This document shows positions 28,043 to 36,949 of a stretch of 64,000 nucleotides of DNA, piece by piece (the first letter of the stretch is position 1; each line of letters starts with the position of its first letter). Origin of the DNA: Goleter apudmare HA4340-LM2 (GTDB lineage: Bacteria; Cyanobacteriota; Cyanobacteriia; Cyanobacteriales; Nostocaceae). Where the stretch lies: positions 60,785-124,784 of the forward strand of contig JAHHHF010000084.1 of the NCBI GenBank assembly GCA_019359495.1, in the 5' to 3' direction. The position numbers and the translations under genes are program-made. The notes under the pieces were generated by a model that had not been told where the DNA came from, did not search any database, and saw only the letters and a program-made list of their open reading frames with translations.

Positions 28043-31000
28043 TGGATGAATTTGATGATAATCTGCCTGAAGAAGTTCCAGATTTTGAAGCTACAGAAGA
28101 TGAGGATGATGAATCACCTCTAAAACGGGAACTTCTGACTATTCGGTTATTCAAAGAAGCTGTAAAAAAGGCTCAAGGAAATGTAGGCGATCGCATTTTA
28201 GAAAAATTTGCAGATTACGTTTTACCTAATTTAATTCAACAGCTAGCAGGAGCAACTGCTAAAGGTGGTAAATTTTTTGAAATCACTGTTGAAATCATTA
28301 ATGCTAAACGCGCAGTAGAAGGTAAAAAACCACTTCGTAGAGACAATGCTGGTGACCAATCTATAGTTGCTCACTTACTTAATGGTCTATTTCCTAGCTA
28401 TCGCATTTTGAAGAAATTGCAAGCTGAACAAATAGGCACAAATCGAGTTAAGCGAAGTTGTGAAGACTTACAAATCGCTGTATTTATTGTTTCCTATCTG
28501 TTGCATGATTATGAAAAATTTCCTGACTATATAGATTGGTTAGAACAAAACTCAATTAATCGCAACTGGGAAGAAGAACCACCAAAAAAATCAGATGCTC
28601 CTAATCTGGGACGTGGATACATTAGCAAAAAGATTTTAGATTTTGGTTTACACCACTTACTAGGCGAACAATGGGAAGAACTGATTGATGACATCATTGA
28701 AATTAGTAGCAATGCAGGCGTTAAAAATGATGCAGATTTAGGTTTAATTACTCGTGGATTAAAACCATTAGATGACGGTAGATTAGATAGCAGAATTAGA
28801 CAAGTTTTGATTGACTTAGTTTCACTATCTGATTTATTTGCTTCAGTAATCAAACATCCGCGAGATGTAGAAGATGGTCGTTTACCTACATTACTTAACA
28901 ACTTAAGTAATCATCAACTAAAACTTACCTATCACTCCCTTTCAGAAAATCGCGGTATTCTCACCAATATTTTCAATAATGCTTTAATTGCAGCACATCC
29001 TGAAGAGTTTTATACACCATTACTCCATCTACCTGATGGTGTTGTCTATTTAGCTACAGTTGATGCTCCGGCGATTACAACAGATACAATTCCTGAACAA
29101 GTTATTACCAAAATTAAGTACCTGTGTGCAGAAAAACTCAAAGAAAGACAAACAGGTTTTAATCGGGATGGTAAAGGGTTTAAATTTGCTGATTATTACT
29201 GGTTATTTTTTGATGTAGTTGAATTAATGGAAGTTAGCATTGATGCTGCTTCTCGACTACTTCCAGACTCGAAAAATGCTTCTGCTGACAAGCGAGGCGA
29301 AAGCTTACAGAGTTATCAAGCACAAGGCGAACTAGCAGCACATTTAAACTTACAATTTCCTAATGAAGTTCGTATCGATCGCTTGGCAGAATTTGGCGAT
29401 ATACTCTGTCGAGGAATTTGGGGTAGTTGGTGCGAAAAAGTTAACGTTTGGCAGAAACAACTACCAAAAAATCAGAGAAAAAATCTCCCTGATTTGGATT
29501 TAACACAAAAGCTAGCTGAATACTTAGAATTATCAGCAGAAATTCCAGCCATCAGACAAATTCAATCTTTGAAAAAAACAGGTGGTGTACCTCTTGATTG
29601 GTATTATTTAGCAGCACAATATTTTCGTAATCATTCAGGACTAGACTTTGCTCAAATCCTGGAAGTAATGAAAGGGATGGTGAATCATGCTGCGGCTTTA
29701 GTTAGACCAATTTTAGCAGAGTTTCAGGATATGCCTGATGGTTGGGATGACTTAAAAACTTATGTTAATCGAGTTATTTCACTACCCACAGGTGCAGTTA
29801 TACAACCAGAACCAGACTCATTTTTAGTGGAACTGAAACGCTATAACGCCGCCAAAGTTACAGGGAGAGGACGAGAAAATGTTTGTGCAATTTCTAGTTC
29901 CTCATATACTGTAACCGAACAAATGGAATCAGCAACTTTATTCGCACCTCAAGTTTACAGTAACCGTCAGATTTTATTTAATGCTCAAGCTGCTAAACGA
30001 CAAATTTGCTCAATTTGGTCAATTGAAATCATGTTGAGACAAATTTTGATGAACCAAACAAATGCTGTAGGAGGAGACTTTGAGAGTCGCAAATATCGCT
30101 ATCTTTATCTTTATCCAACTTACTTCTTTACGCCAGAAACTAATAAATTTTTGCAACTAGCTTACAATCAATTTTCTCGAACTCGATTTGATGCGGAGAT
30201 GCGGAAGCATTTTATTACCGAAAATCAAGTTGCAAACTTGGAAATTAAAAACTACTTAAAAGTAGATTCTCTACTAATTAAAGAAAATCTCAAACCAGAA
30301 GACGATCGCACTTTCAAAATTAGCTTTCCCGAACATGAAACTCTAACATTTTTCTTTTTAGGTTTACCACCAGGAAGAGAACCCACAGACACCGAATCAT
30401 GGGTAACACCAGCTTGGTTAGCATTAGCATTACCGCTTGTTATCGATGTAAAAGTCGTAGCATCAGAATCACCTGTACCACCTTTTATTAGTGGTGCTGA
30501 TTTTGAACAAACAGTTTTACTAGATGGAGAACACCAAGCAATTCGTTCCTTGATTAAAAAAGATAACTATCGTTTAGATAGCATCATACCTCGGAGTTTA
30601 GAAAAGCGAGAATTTTCTCCACTTAACGCACTCACTGCTGCTTACTCCATCCACTTAGAAGCAAACCGCAAAAAAGATGGCGATCCAGATTGGGGAAAAT
30701 TAGCAGACTTAGCAAGAGATTTAGAAACGAGTCCCTTGTATGTATTTCATTACCTCAATAAATGGCTGCGAAAGCAAGACAAAATCGATGCTGTGTCTAT
30801 TGCAAAAGTTCGCCTATACTTGGATTTTTACCACTATTTTGAACCAGGAGGACAAACTGTGAATCAACTACGCCAGTTAACAGAACTCTACCGCCGTTTT
30901 TATCGAGCCAAGAGTCAATATGCTAAAGCAAATGCAATTCTTAAACCAATTGATGAAGCTGCTGATGTGATTTTGAAAATTGATAAAGCTATAGCTAGTG

Positions 31001-31356
31001 ATGCTGATGCTTTAACAGATGTAGTGGCGGCTCGTTTGTCAAAGCTGATGAATAATGTACGACGCAAAACTGCTGAAGGAAAACCGACACTAACTTTAAT
31101 TGATGGTAAGTGGAAACCAGCCTTAACTTCAGAAGAAGAACGTCAAGCTGTTTATGAATTTTCTAGATATTTTGTCAAGGAAATATTTGAGGGTAGTTTT
31201 AAAAGCGATCGCGCCCGTTTAGCAGGTACTCAACTCAATCTAATTCGAGATACTTGTGAATACCTTTATCGCCTAGCAGACGATCAAGAACGTAAAGCGC
31301 GTCCACAAGATGAACCTGATGAAATTCCTGAACTAGAACTTGAAGCAGCAGTCTAA
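28042..31356 (+). CDS. cas10d: Type I-D effector large subunit Cas10d (Csc3) with HD nuclease domain
   Basis: A 1104-residue protein, normal for Csc3. An HD pair is at residues 155-156 (VSYLLHDYEKFPDYIDW), consistent with the N-terminal HD nuclease that cleaves target DNA in I-D. I do not see a GGDD palm motif, in line with Cas10d lacking cyclic-oligonucleotide synthesis. The N terminus is very acidic (DEFDDNLPEEVPDFEATEDE). The ATG overlaps the toxin stop by one base. csc2 follows after 41 bp. It forms the signature subunit of the I-D surveillance complex with Csc2, Csc1 and crRNA. Confidence 0.93.
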   Translation: MDEFDDNLPEEVPDFEATEDEDDESPLKRELLTIRLFKEAVKKAQGNVGDRILEKFADYVLPNLIQQLAGATAKGGKFFEITVEIINAKRAVEGKKPLRRDNAGDQSIVAHLLNGLFPSYRILKKLQAEQIGTNRVKRSCEDLQIAVFIVSYLLHDYEKFPDYIDWLEQNSINRNWEEEPPKKSDAPNLGRGYISKKILDFGLHHLLGEQWEELIDDIIEISSNAGVKNDADLGLITRGLKPLDDGRLDSRIRQVLIDLVSLSDLFASVIKHPRDVEDGRLPTLLNNLSNHQLKLTYHSLSENRGILTNIFNNALIAAHPEEFYTPLLHLPDGVVYLATVDAPAITTDTIPEQVITKIKYLCAEKLKERQTGFNRDGKGFKFADYYWLFFDVVELMEVSIDAASRLLPDSKNASADKRGESLQSYQAQGELAAHLNLQFPNEVRIDRLAEFGDILCRGIWGSWCEKVNVWQKQLPKNQRKNLPDLDLTQKLAEYLELSAEIPAIRQIQSLKKTGGVPLDWYYLAAQYFRNHSGLDFAQILEVMKGMVNHAAALVRPILAEFQDMPDGWDDLKTYVNRVISLPTGAVIQPEPDSFLVELKRYNAAKVTGRGRENVCAISSSSYTVTEQMESATLFAPQVYSNRQILFNAQAAKRQICSIWSIEIMLRQILMNQTNAVGGDFESRKYRYLYLYPTYFFTPETNKFLQLAYNQFSRTRFDAEMRKHFITENQVANLEIKNYLKVDSLLIKENLKPEDDRTFKISFPEHETLTFFFLGLPPGREPTDTESWVTPAWLALALPLVIDVKVVASESPVPPFISGADFEQTVLLDGEHQAIRSLIKKDNYRLDSIIPRSLEKREFSPLNALTAAYSIHLEANRKKDGDPDWGKLADLARDLETSPLYVFHYLNKWLRKQDKIDAVSIAKVRLYLDFYHYFEPGGQTVNQLRQLTELYRRFYRAKSQYAKANAILKPIDEAADVILKIDKAIASDADALTDVVAARLSKLMNNVRRKTAEGKPTLTLIDGKWKPALTSEEERQAVYEFSRYFVKEIFEGSFKSDRARLAGTQLNLIRDTCEYLYRLADDQERKARPQDEPDEIPELELEAAV

Positions 31357-31397
31357 TCTATTCTTTTTTCCACTAACTAAACCGGAGTAATCAAACT

Positions 31398-32426
31398 ATG
31401 AAATTTCTCAAAACACTGGACTCCAAATTTTTTCATGACACCATCCCTGCTAAACCGATGGGAAAATACGCTCATTTCATCACTATTCGTGTGACAGAAT
31501 CTTATCCTTTATTCCAGACAGATGGTGAACTCAATAAAGCCAGAGTACGTGCTGGAATTGAACACAAAGAACCTATCAGCCGTTTAGCAATGTTTAAGCG
31601 CAAACAGTCAACACCAGAACGTTTAACAGGTAGGGAATTACTACGTAACTACAAAATTGGTGAGTGGGAGAAATGCGACTATAACGTAGATTTTAGTAAA
31701 ACCACTCCTGATTGTATTCTCTATGGTTTTGCTATTGGTGATTCCGGTTCGGAAAAATCTAAAGTAGTTGTAGATACAGCTTATTCCATTACACCTTTTG
31801 ATGATTCTCACCTAAACTTTACCCTGAATGCACCTTTTGAAAATGGAACCATGAGCCGTCAAGGTGAAGTAACTAGCCGAATTAACAGCCAAGACCATAT
31901 TTTACCTCAAGTCTTTTTCCCCAGCATTGTCACCTTGAAAGATCCAACTGAAGCTGGATTTCTCTATGTTTTCAATAATATTCTGAGAACACGCCATTAT
32001 GGAGCGCAAACTACTCGTACTGGTAGAGTACGTAATGAGTTAATTGGAGTAATTTTTGCTGATGGTGAAATTATCAGTAATCTTCTCTGGACTCAAAAAA
32101 TCTATGACTTAATGCAACAGAAAGGAAAAATCAATCCTCCCGATCCACTCAATGAAGATGAAGTTTTAGAAGCTGCTACTCAAGCAATTCATGCTCTGAT
32201 GTCTGAAGAGTGTATTTCTCATGCTGATTTTATTGGTGCATCTTTCACACAACTTTTGAGTGAAGTTAAATCTATCACTAGTGAAGAAACTAGATTACAA
32301 GAAATGTTGAGTCAAGCAAATGCTGAATCATCTGTTTATGCTCAAACATGGGTTCTTAAATCTGGTAAGAAAGACGCTAAGAAGGATACCAAGGGTAATA
32401 AGAAAGCTGCTGCTGTAACGGAGTAA
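31398..32426 (+). CDS. csc2: Type I-D Cas7 backbone subunit Csc2
   Basis: A 342-residue Csc2 protein (KFLKTLDSKFFHDTIPAKPM at the N terminus, and NNILRTRHYGAQTTRTGRVR in the middle, the latter typical of I-D Cas7). Multiple copies line the crRNA and form the backbone of the effector. The C terminus ends in a lysine-rich tail (KKDAKKDTKGNKKAAAVTE) that looks low in complexity. GGAG lies about ten bases before the ATG. It is five bases upstream of csc1. Confidence 0.93.
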   Translation: MKFLKTLDSKFFHDTIPAKPMGKYAHFITIRVTESYPLFQTDGELNKARVRAGIEHKEPISRLAMFKRKQSTPERLTGRELLRNYKIGEWEKCDYNVDFSKTTPDCILYGFAIGDSGSEKSKVVVDTAYSITPFDDSHLNFTLNAPFENGTMSRQGEVTSRINSQDHILPQVFFPSIVTLKDPTEAGFLYVFNNILRTRHYGAQTTRTGRVRNELIGVIFADGEIISNLLWTQKIYDLMQQKGKINPPDPLNEDEVLEAATQAIHALMSEECISHADFIGASFTQLLSEVKSITSEETRLQEMLSQANAESSVYAQTWVLKSGKKDAKKDTKGNKKAAAVTE

Positions 32427-32431
32427 ACAAA

Positions 32432-33139
32432 ATGGTATTTATTTACCGTTGTCAATTAGAATTACACGACAGCCTTTATTATGCAACTCGTGAAATTGGC
32501 AGATTATATGAAACAGAGCCAGTAATTCATAATTATGCTCTCTGTTATGCGTTGGGATTAGTTGATAGTGCAATCTACTCTACTACTGTTGCTGAAGAAC
32601 ATTCGTATCGCTACTTTTGTCCTGAGCAAGTGCCTAAATATGAGGAGCATTTAACGCCACTCAATCAACAGCAAATTTACATAACTCCGGCGCGATCGCT
32701 CAATCATTCTGCTATCCTAAATACGTGGAAGTATGCTAACAACAACTACCATGTTGAAATGGAGAAAACACAGAAAAATATCCCTAGTTTTGGCAGAGCA
32801 AAGGAAATAGCAGCAGAAAGCAAATTTGAGTTTTTTGTAATTTCCCAAAAAGAACTCAAACTACCAAAGTGGATTCGTTTGGGTAAATGGATGAGCAAAG
32901 CCGAAGTGACAGTAGAACAATTACCAAAACCTAAAATAGCTGAGGGTATATTCACCTGTACCTATCCTCTAAATCCTTTAGATGTGATGTTCACTAATCA
33001 AGTAATTAGCTACGATGTGGTGAATATGCCTCCAGTTAGCCTAATTCAGAATGTACAAATTAGAGGACAATACTACTACTTTGATGATGTTAAGGATGTA
33101 AAAATCCCGGCTCGAATGGAATATCGTTTCCACAGTTAA
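32432..33139 (+). CDS. csc1: Type I-D Cas5 subunit Csc1
   Basis: A 235-residue Csc1 protein (FIYRCQLELHDSLYYATREI, then YETEPVIHNYALCYALGLVD, the family's N-terminal RAMP-like region). In I-D complexes Csc1 caps the 5' handle of the crRNA and contributes to PAM recognition. It starts 5 bp after the csc2 stop. The next gene is not a cas gene but an oxygenase. Confidence 0.92.
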   Translation: MVFIYRCQLELHDSLYYATREIGRLYETEPVIHNYALCYALGLVDSAIYSTTVAEEHSYRYFCPEQVPKYEEHLTPLNQQQIYITPARSLNHSAILNTWKYANNNYHVEMEKTQKNIPSFGRAKEIAAESKFEFFVISQKELKLPKWIRLGKWMSKAEVTVEQLPKPKIAEGIFTCTYPLNPLDVMFTNQVISYDVVNMPPVSLIQNVQIRGQYYYFDDVKDVKIPARMEYRFHS

Positions 33140-33176
33140 TTATTAAGCGATCGCCCCTCCATTTTCCCACACTCCC

Positions 33177-33788
33177 GTGAAACACTACCAGCAACAACCA
33201 AACGCCTTCCCCAGCGACTACCTTAATAACTTGTGGGGAGAAATCCAGGCTTGTTCTTACTTTGCTGTCAACAACCTCAACCGCGATTTTGTCGGGACTA
33301 AGGGATTTTCTGTGGTATTCAGGCGATCGCACATCCCCACAGTAGCCCAAAAATTCCCCTACTTCCAACCCTACCTAGACTTAGCCCTCCAGCCAAGCTG
33401 TAACGCTTTTTACCTCAATCCTTTGCTGCTTCAGGAAGGCTCACGTGTCGATCCGCACATTGATCGCTCTCTGCGTTCCTACTGCAAAACCGTTGAACCA
33501 CCTGCGGTTGTTAGCGTTCTTTACGTGCGGATACCTCAAGATATGAAAGGGGGAGAATTAGTACTCAAGTCGCACAAACGCCACCTAGGACAAATTAAGC
33601 CGCAAATGAGTACTTTGGTTTACTTTCAGGGTGATTTAACCCACTCTGTCAATGCGGTAACAACACCTGGAAATCGTCTGAGCTTGGTTTGTGAGCAGTA
33701 TAATTTAAGCGATACCGAACTCGCAGAAATACCAGAGTTTACCATCGAATCAAGAGTCTCTGAGTATACAACAAAAAAACGAAAGTAA
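33177..33788 (+). CDS. 2-oxoglutarate/Fe(II)-dependent oxygenase inside the cas operon
   Basis: A 203-residue protein of the prolyl-4-hydroxylase-like 2OG-Fe(II) superfamily. The iron triad is H94 and D96 (DPHIDRS) and H156 (LTHSVNAV), and R167 (NRLSLVCEQ) is placed to bind the 2-oxoglutarate carboxylate. Such enzymes hydroxylate protein side chains or, less often, nucleic acids and small molecules. The start is a GTG at 33177, 37 bp after csc1; the stop is 16 bp before the cas6 ATG. It is not a standard I-D gene. Its position, strand and spacing indicate co-transcription with csc1 and cas6. The substrate is unknown; it lacks features that would make it AlkB. Confidence 0.85.
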   Translation: MKHYQQQPNAFPSDYLNNLWGEIQACSYFAVNNLNRDFVGTKGFSVVFRRSHIPTVAQKFPYFQPYLDLALQPSCNAFYLNPLLLQEGSRVDPHIDRSLRSYCKTVEPPAVVSVLYVRIPQDMKGGELVLKSHKRHLGQIKPQMSTLVYFQGDLTHSVNAVTTPGNRLSLVCEQYNLSDTELAEIPEFTIESRVSEYTTKKRK

Positions 33789-33804
33789 GCTTTTGAATTG
33801 TTAT

Positions 33805-34638
33805 ATGCCCCACAGCCTAATCCTAAACCTGCTTCCCCAGTCCCCCATTCCCCCTCAGTATCTCACCGGCAGACATCTCCACGCCCTATTTTTAACTCTC
33901 GTCAGTTCTGTAGATAGAACATTAGGCGATCGCCTCCACGACTCCAACGCTGACAAAGCTTTCACCCTCTCCCCTCTGCAAACTAACTCTTCCTTTTCTA
34001 AGGGGGGTAGAGGGGGATCTCAATTGCAATACTCACATCAACAACCCATTCCCGCCGGAACTCCCTGTTGGTGGCGTATTTCTCTACTAGATGACACTCT
34101 CTTTAGCCAACTTACCCAACTGTGGCTAAATCTTAATCCTAATCACCCTTGGCATCTTGGCCCGGCTAACTTGTACATTACCAGCATTCAAGGCACACCC
34201 CAATCTACGCAACCTTGGGCAAATGCTTGCACTTACGCTCAATTGTATGAGCAAGCAAGCGATCTCGACACCACAATTCGCTTCACCTTCTCCACACCTA
34301 CCGCCTTCCGCCAAGGAAAGTTTGATACAACCCTTCCTACCAGAGAATGTGTTTTTAACTCTCTCTTGACGCGGTGGAATAAATACAGTGGTATTGAGTT
34401 TTCTCAAATTGCTCTTGAGTCAATTTTCCCTTCTTTTATCAATATTCATACAGAAATTTTAGCTGACTCTCGTAGTAAATTTATTGGCATTCTGGGAGAG
34501 GTTAGCTATCGGCTGTTAGGCGAAATTGAACCAATACAAATTAAGCAACTTAATGCCTTGGCTGACTTTGCATTATATGCAGGAGTTGGACGAAAAACAA
34601 CAATGGGTATGGGAATGATGCGGCGTTTGGATTATTAG
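33805..34638 (+). CDS. cas6: CRISPR pre-crRNA endoribonuclease Cas6
   Basis: A 277-residue Cas6. The glycine-rich loop that defines the family is at the C terminus (FALYAGVGRKTTMGMGMMRR). It cuts pre-crRNA in the repeat, here probably at the foot of the AATCCCT/AGGGATT hairpin, leaving an ATTGAAAC handle. The start is the ATG 33805; the frame also opens at a TTG four codons earlier. About residues 56-73 (33971-34022) are encoded by a dispersed repeat (NSSFSKGGRGGSQ), an in-frame insertion in the N-terminal RRM-like half. The frame is intact, so the enzyme is probably active. Confidence 0.9.
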   Translation: MPHSLILNLLPQSPIPPQYLTGRHLHALFLTLVSSVDRTLGDRLHDSNADKAFTLSPLQTNSSFSKGGRGGSQLQYSHQQPIPAGTPCWWRISLLDDTLFSQLTQLWLNLNPNHPWHLGPANLYITSIQGTPQSTQPWANACTYAQLYEQASDLDTTIRFTFSTPTAFRQGKFDTTLPTRECVFNSLLTRWNKYSGIEFSQIALESIFPSFINIHTEILADSRSKFIGILGEVSYRLLGEIEPIQIKQLNALADFALYAGVGRKTTMGMGMMRRLDY

Positions 34639-34737
34639 GGCATTGGGTATGGACAACACTTCGACTTCGCTCAGTGTTCACGGTTAACTAATACTCTTAA
34701 CCTTTGACTCTTCACAAATGCCAAATAACAAATAACT
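34639..34737. repeat. cas6-cas4 spacer built of dispersed repeats
   Basis: The gap contains GACTTCGCTCAGTGTTCACG-type repeat sequence and then ACAAATGCCAAATAACAAAT leading straight into the cas4 ATG. No Shine-Dalgarno motif is seen for cas4. Similar tracts precede cas2 and the fructosamine kinase gene. Confidence 0.6.
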
Positions 34738-35328
34738 ATGAACACCGAATATATTCCGATTGCGGCATTGAATCAATATGCCTATTGTTCGCATCGCTGT
34801 TGGCGGATGTTTTGTGCAGGTGAATTTGTTGATAACCAATATACAATTGAAGGCACAAGTTTACACGATCGCGTCCACACTATAGGCGATGGAATGCGTG
34901 AAGAAACCTGGCAAATTCGAGCGATTTGGTTGAAGTCTGAGAAATACCAACTAATCGGAAAATCTGACTTAGTTGAATTAGAATCTGGACAATGGTGTCC
35001 CATCGAATATAAGCGGGGACGTAAAGGAGAGTGGGATAATGACGAGTTGCAAGTCTGCGCCCAAGCCTTATGTTTAGAAGAAATGACAGGGCAAACTATC
35101 AATACTGGTTACATATATTATGCCCACTCCCATCAACGGCAATTAGTAGAGATTAATGCAGAGTTACGGCAAAGTGCGATCGCTACTATTCAAGCTGTCA
35201 CAAATATCTTAAAAACTGGAACCATGCCCAAGGCAGTTTACAGCAAACGCTGCTCTGGATGCAGTCTTTATGCTCAGTGTTTACCCAAAGCCACAGAAAA
35301 AATCAAAAGTTATCAAGAAGCTAATTAA
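34738..35328 (+). CDS. cas4: CRISPR adaptation exonuclease Cas4
   Basis: A 196-residue RecB-family nuclease. Cysteines that bind the 4Fe-4S cluster are at C17 or C21 (YAYCSHRCW) and C172, C175 and C181 (CSGCSLYAQC). The nuclease core is visible as VELESGQWCPIEYKRGRKG (Glu-x-Lys). Cas4 selects PAM-bearing prespacers and trims them with Cas1-Cas2. The gene ends 10 bp before the cas1 ATG. Confidence 0.94.
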   Translation: MNTEYIPIAALNQYAYCSHRCWRMFCAGEFVDNQYTIEGTSLHDRVHTIGDGMREETWQIRAIWLKSEKYQLIGKSDLVELESGQWCPIEYKRGRKGEWDNDELQVCAQALCLEEMTGQTINTGYIYYAHSHQRQLVEINAELRQSAIATIQAVTNILKTGTMPKAVYSKRCSGCSLYAQCLPKATEKIKSYQEAN

Positions 35329-35338
35329 GGATAAAAAT

Positions 35339-36343
35339 ATGGGAACAGTTTACGTAACGCAAACTGATGCTTTCATCGGTAAAGTTGACGAACGACTGAC
35401 TGTGAAAGCTGAGAAAAAAACCATCTTAGATGTACCTTTAATTAAGGTAGCAGGAATAGTTATTTTAGGTCGAGCTACCGTCTCTCCCGCCGTCATCAAC
35501 GAACTTTTAGAACGCCACATTTGCTTAAGTTTCCTCACCCAAACTGGTAGATATTTAGGGCGTTTAGAACCAGAAGTGACCAAAAATATCTTTCTCCGTA
35601 AAGCCCAATGGCAAGCAATCGGAGAATCAGAACTAGCAATACATTTAGTTAGGGGATTTGTGCGGGGTAAATTGAAAAATTATCGCCATGCTTTACTGCG
35701 CTACCAGCGCGAACATCCTGAGCTTGATCTGAATACTAATATTACCCGATTGGAACAGGCGATCGCACCCATCGAGCAAACTAGCAAAATTGATTCTCTC
35801 AGAGGCTTAGAAGGTGCTGGTAGTGCAGCTTATTTTGGTTGTTTTAACCAGCTAATCAAAACTTCACAATTTCAATTTGAAGCCAGACGCCGCCGTCCAC
35901 CCACTGACCCCGTCAACGCCTTACTGAGTTTTGGGTATTCCTTGCTACGCCACGATGTTCAAAGTGCCCTTAATATCGTCGGCTTTGACCCCTATCTTGG
36001 CTACTTACACGTAGAACGTTATGGTAGACCTTCCCTAGCCTTGGATTTGATGGAAGAGTTTCGCCCCTTAATAGTTGATGCTGTCGTACTGTCACTGATC
36101 AATAAGCGATCGCTCACCCTAGCTGACTTTACCACCGAACCCCTCAGTGGCGCAGTGTCCTTAACCAAAGAAGGACTGCACGCATTTCTCCGCGCCTACG
36201 AACAAAAGAAACAATCCCAATTCAAACATCCAGTCCTCGGAAACAAACACAGCTACCAAGAAACCTTTGAAATTCAAGCCAGATTACTAGCGAAATACCT
36301 CATGGGCGACATCGATAAATATCCCCCTCTTGTTCTCAAGTGA
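35339..36343 (+). CDS. cas1: CRISPR integrase Cas1
   Basis: A 334-residue Cas1. The metal-binding catalytic residues are E158 (LRGLEGAGSAAYFG), H224 (YLHVERYGRPSLALDL) and D236/E239 in the following block. I chose the ATG at 35339, preceded by TTAAGGATAAAAAT; the open frame runs 23 codons further back into cas4, but those residues are not family-like. Cas1 with Cas2 integrates new spacers at the leader end of the array. Confidence 0.96.
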   Translation: MGTVYVTQTDAFIGKVDERLTVKAEKKTILDVPLIKVAGIVILGRATVSPAVINELLERHICLSFLTQTGRYLGRLEPEVTKNIFLRKAQWQAIGESELAIHLVRGFVRGKLKNYRHALLRYQREHPELDLNTNITRLEQAIAPIEQTSKIDSLRGLEGAGSAAYFGCFNQLIKTSQFQFEARRRRPPTDPVNALLSFGYSLLRHDVQSALNIVGFDPYLGYLHVERYGRPSLALDLMEEFRPLIVDAVVLSLINKRSLTLADFTTEPLSGAVSLTKEGLHAFLRAYEQKKQSQFKHPVLGNKHSYQETFEIQARLLAKYLMGDIDKYPPLVLK

Positions 36344-36394
36344 TTTTGGTTATTTGTTATTGGTTATTTGTCATTTGTTCTTCTTTCCATTCCC

Positions 36395-36682
36395 ATGTAT
36401 ATAGTTGTCAGCTACGACATTCCAGAAGATAAGCGACGGACAAAAATCCATTCCATACTCAAATCCTATGGTCAATGGGTACAACTGAGCGTATTTGAAT
36501 GTAATTTGACCTCTACCCAGTATGCAAAATTGCGATCGCGTTTAGCTAAACTGATTAAACCCAACACCGACAGCGTGCGCTTTTATTTTCTCTGTGGCTG
36601 TTGTCAAGGTAAAATTGAACGCATTGGTGGAGAACAGCCACGGGACGAAACAATTTTCTTCGCCGAATCAGTTTCTAGCTAA
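36395..36682 (+). CDS. cas2: CRISPR adaptation protein Cas2
   Basis: A 95-residue Cas2 with the ferredoxin-like fold signature MYIVVSYDIPEDKRRTKIHS (Asp in the YDI block) and QWVQLSVFECNLT. It is the structural partner of Cas1 in spacer integration. The ATG at 36395 is preceded by a repeated TTGGTTATTTGTCATTTG tract, not a Shine-Dalgarno site; an earlier in-frame TTG (36368) is less plausible. It is the last cas gene; leader and array follow. Confidence 0.96.
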   Translation: MYIVVSYDIPEDKRRTKIHSILKSYGQWVQLSVFECNLTSTQYAKLRSRLAKLIKPNTDSVRFYFLCGCCQGKIERIGGEQPRDETIFFAESVSS

Positions 36683-36949
36683 GTTCTCAAATTTTGACTG
36701 CGCGGAAGGGTAGGTGTACAAATTGAGTATCTGTAAAAAATTGCTTGTATCTCAACTCCAGCAAGGATTTCACCCCATTAGTCACCCAATTACCATCCGC
36801 GCAATCTCTGAAACGCTTACAAAAGAACGGTTTCAACCTTTACTTTTTCTAAAATTCTTCCCAAACCGTTTTTCTCATGCTATTATTGTGTCTGTTCCGC
36901 GCAACTGTACCTTGAAAACTAAATACAGCGTAGGTTTCCGGCTCCCTCT
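36683..36949 (+). promoter_or_regulatory. CRISPR leader
   Basis: The 267 bp between the cas2 stop and repeat 1 are AT-rich with homopolymer runs and hold the expected array promoter and the integration-recognition zone. Orientation is set by the repeat, whose 3' end is ATTGAAAC. A short frame across it and into repeat 1 is not a gene. The palindrome seen upstream of cas3 is absent here. Confidence 0.75.
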
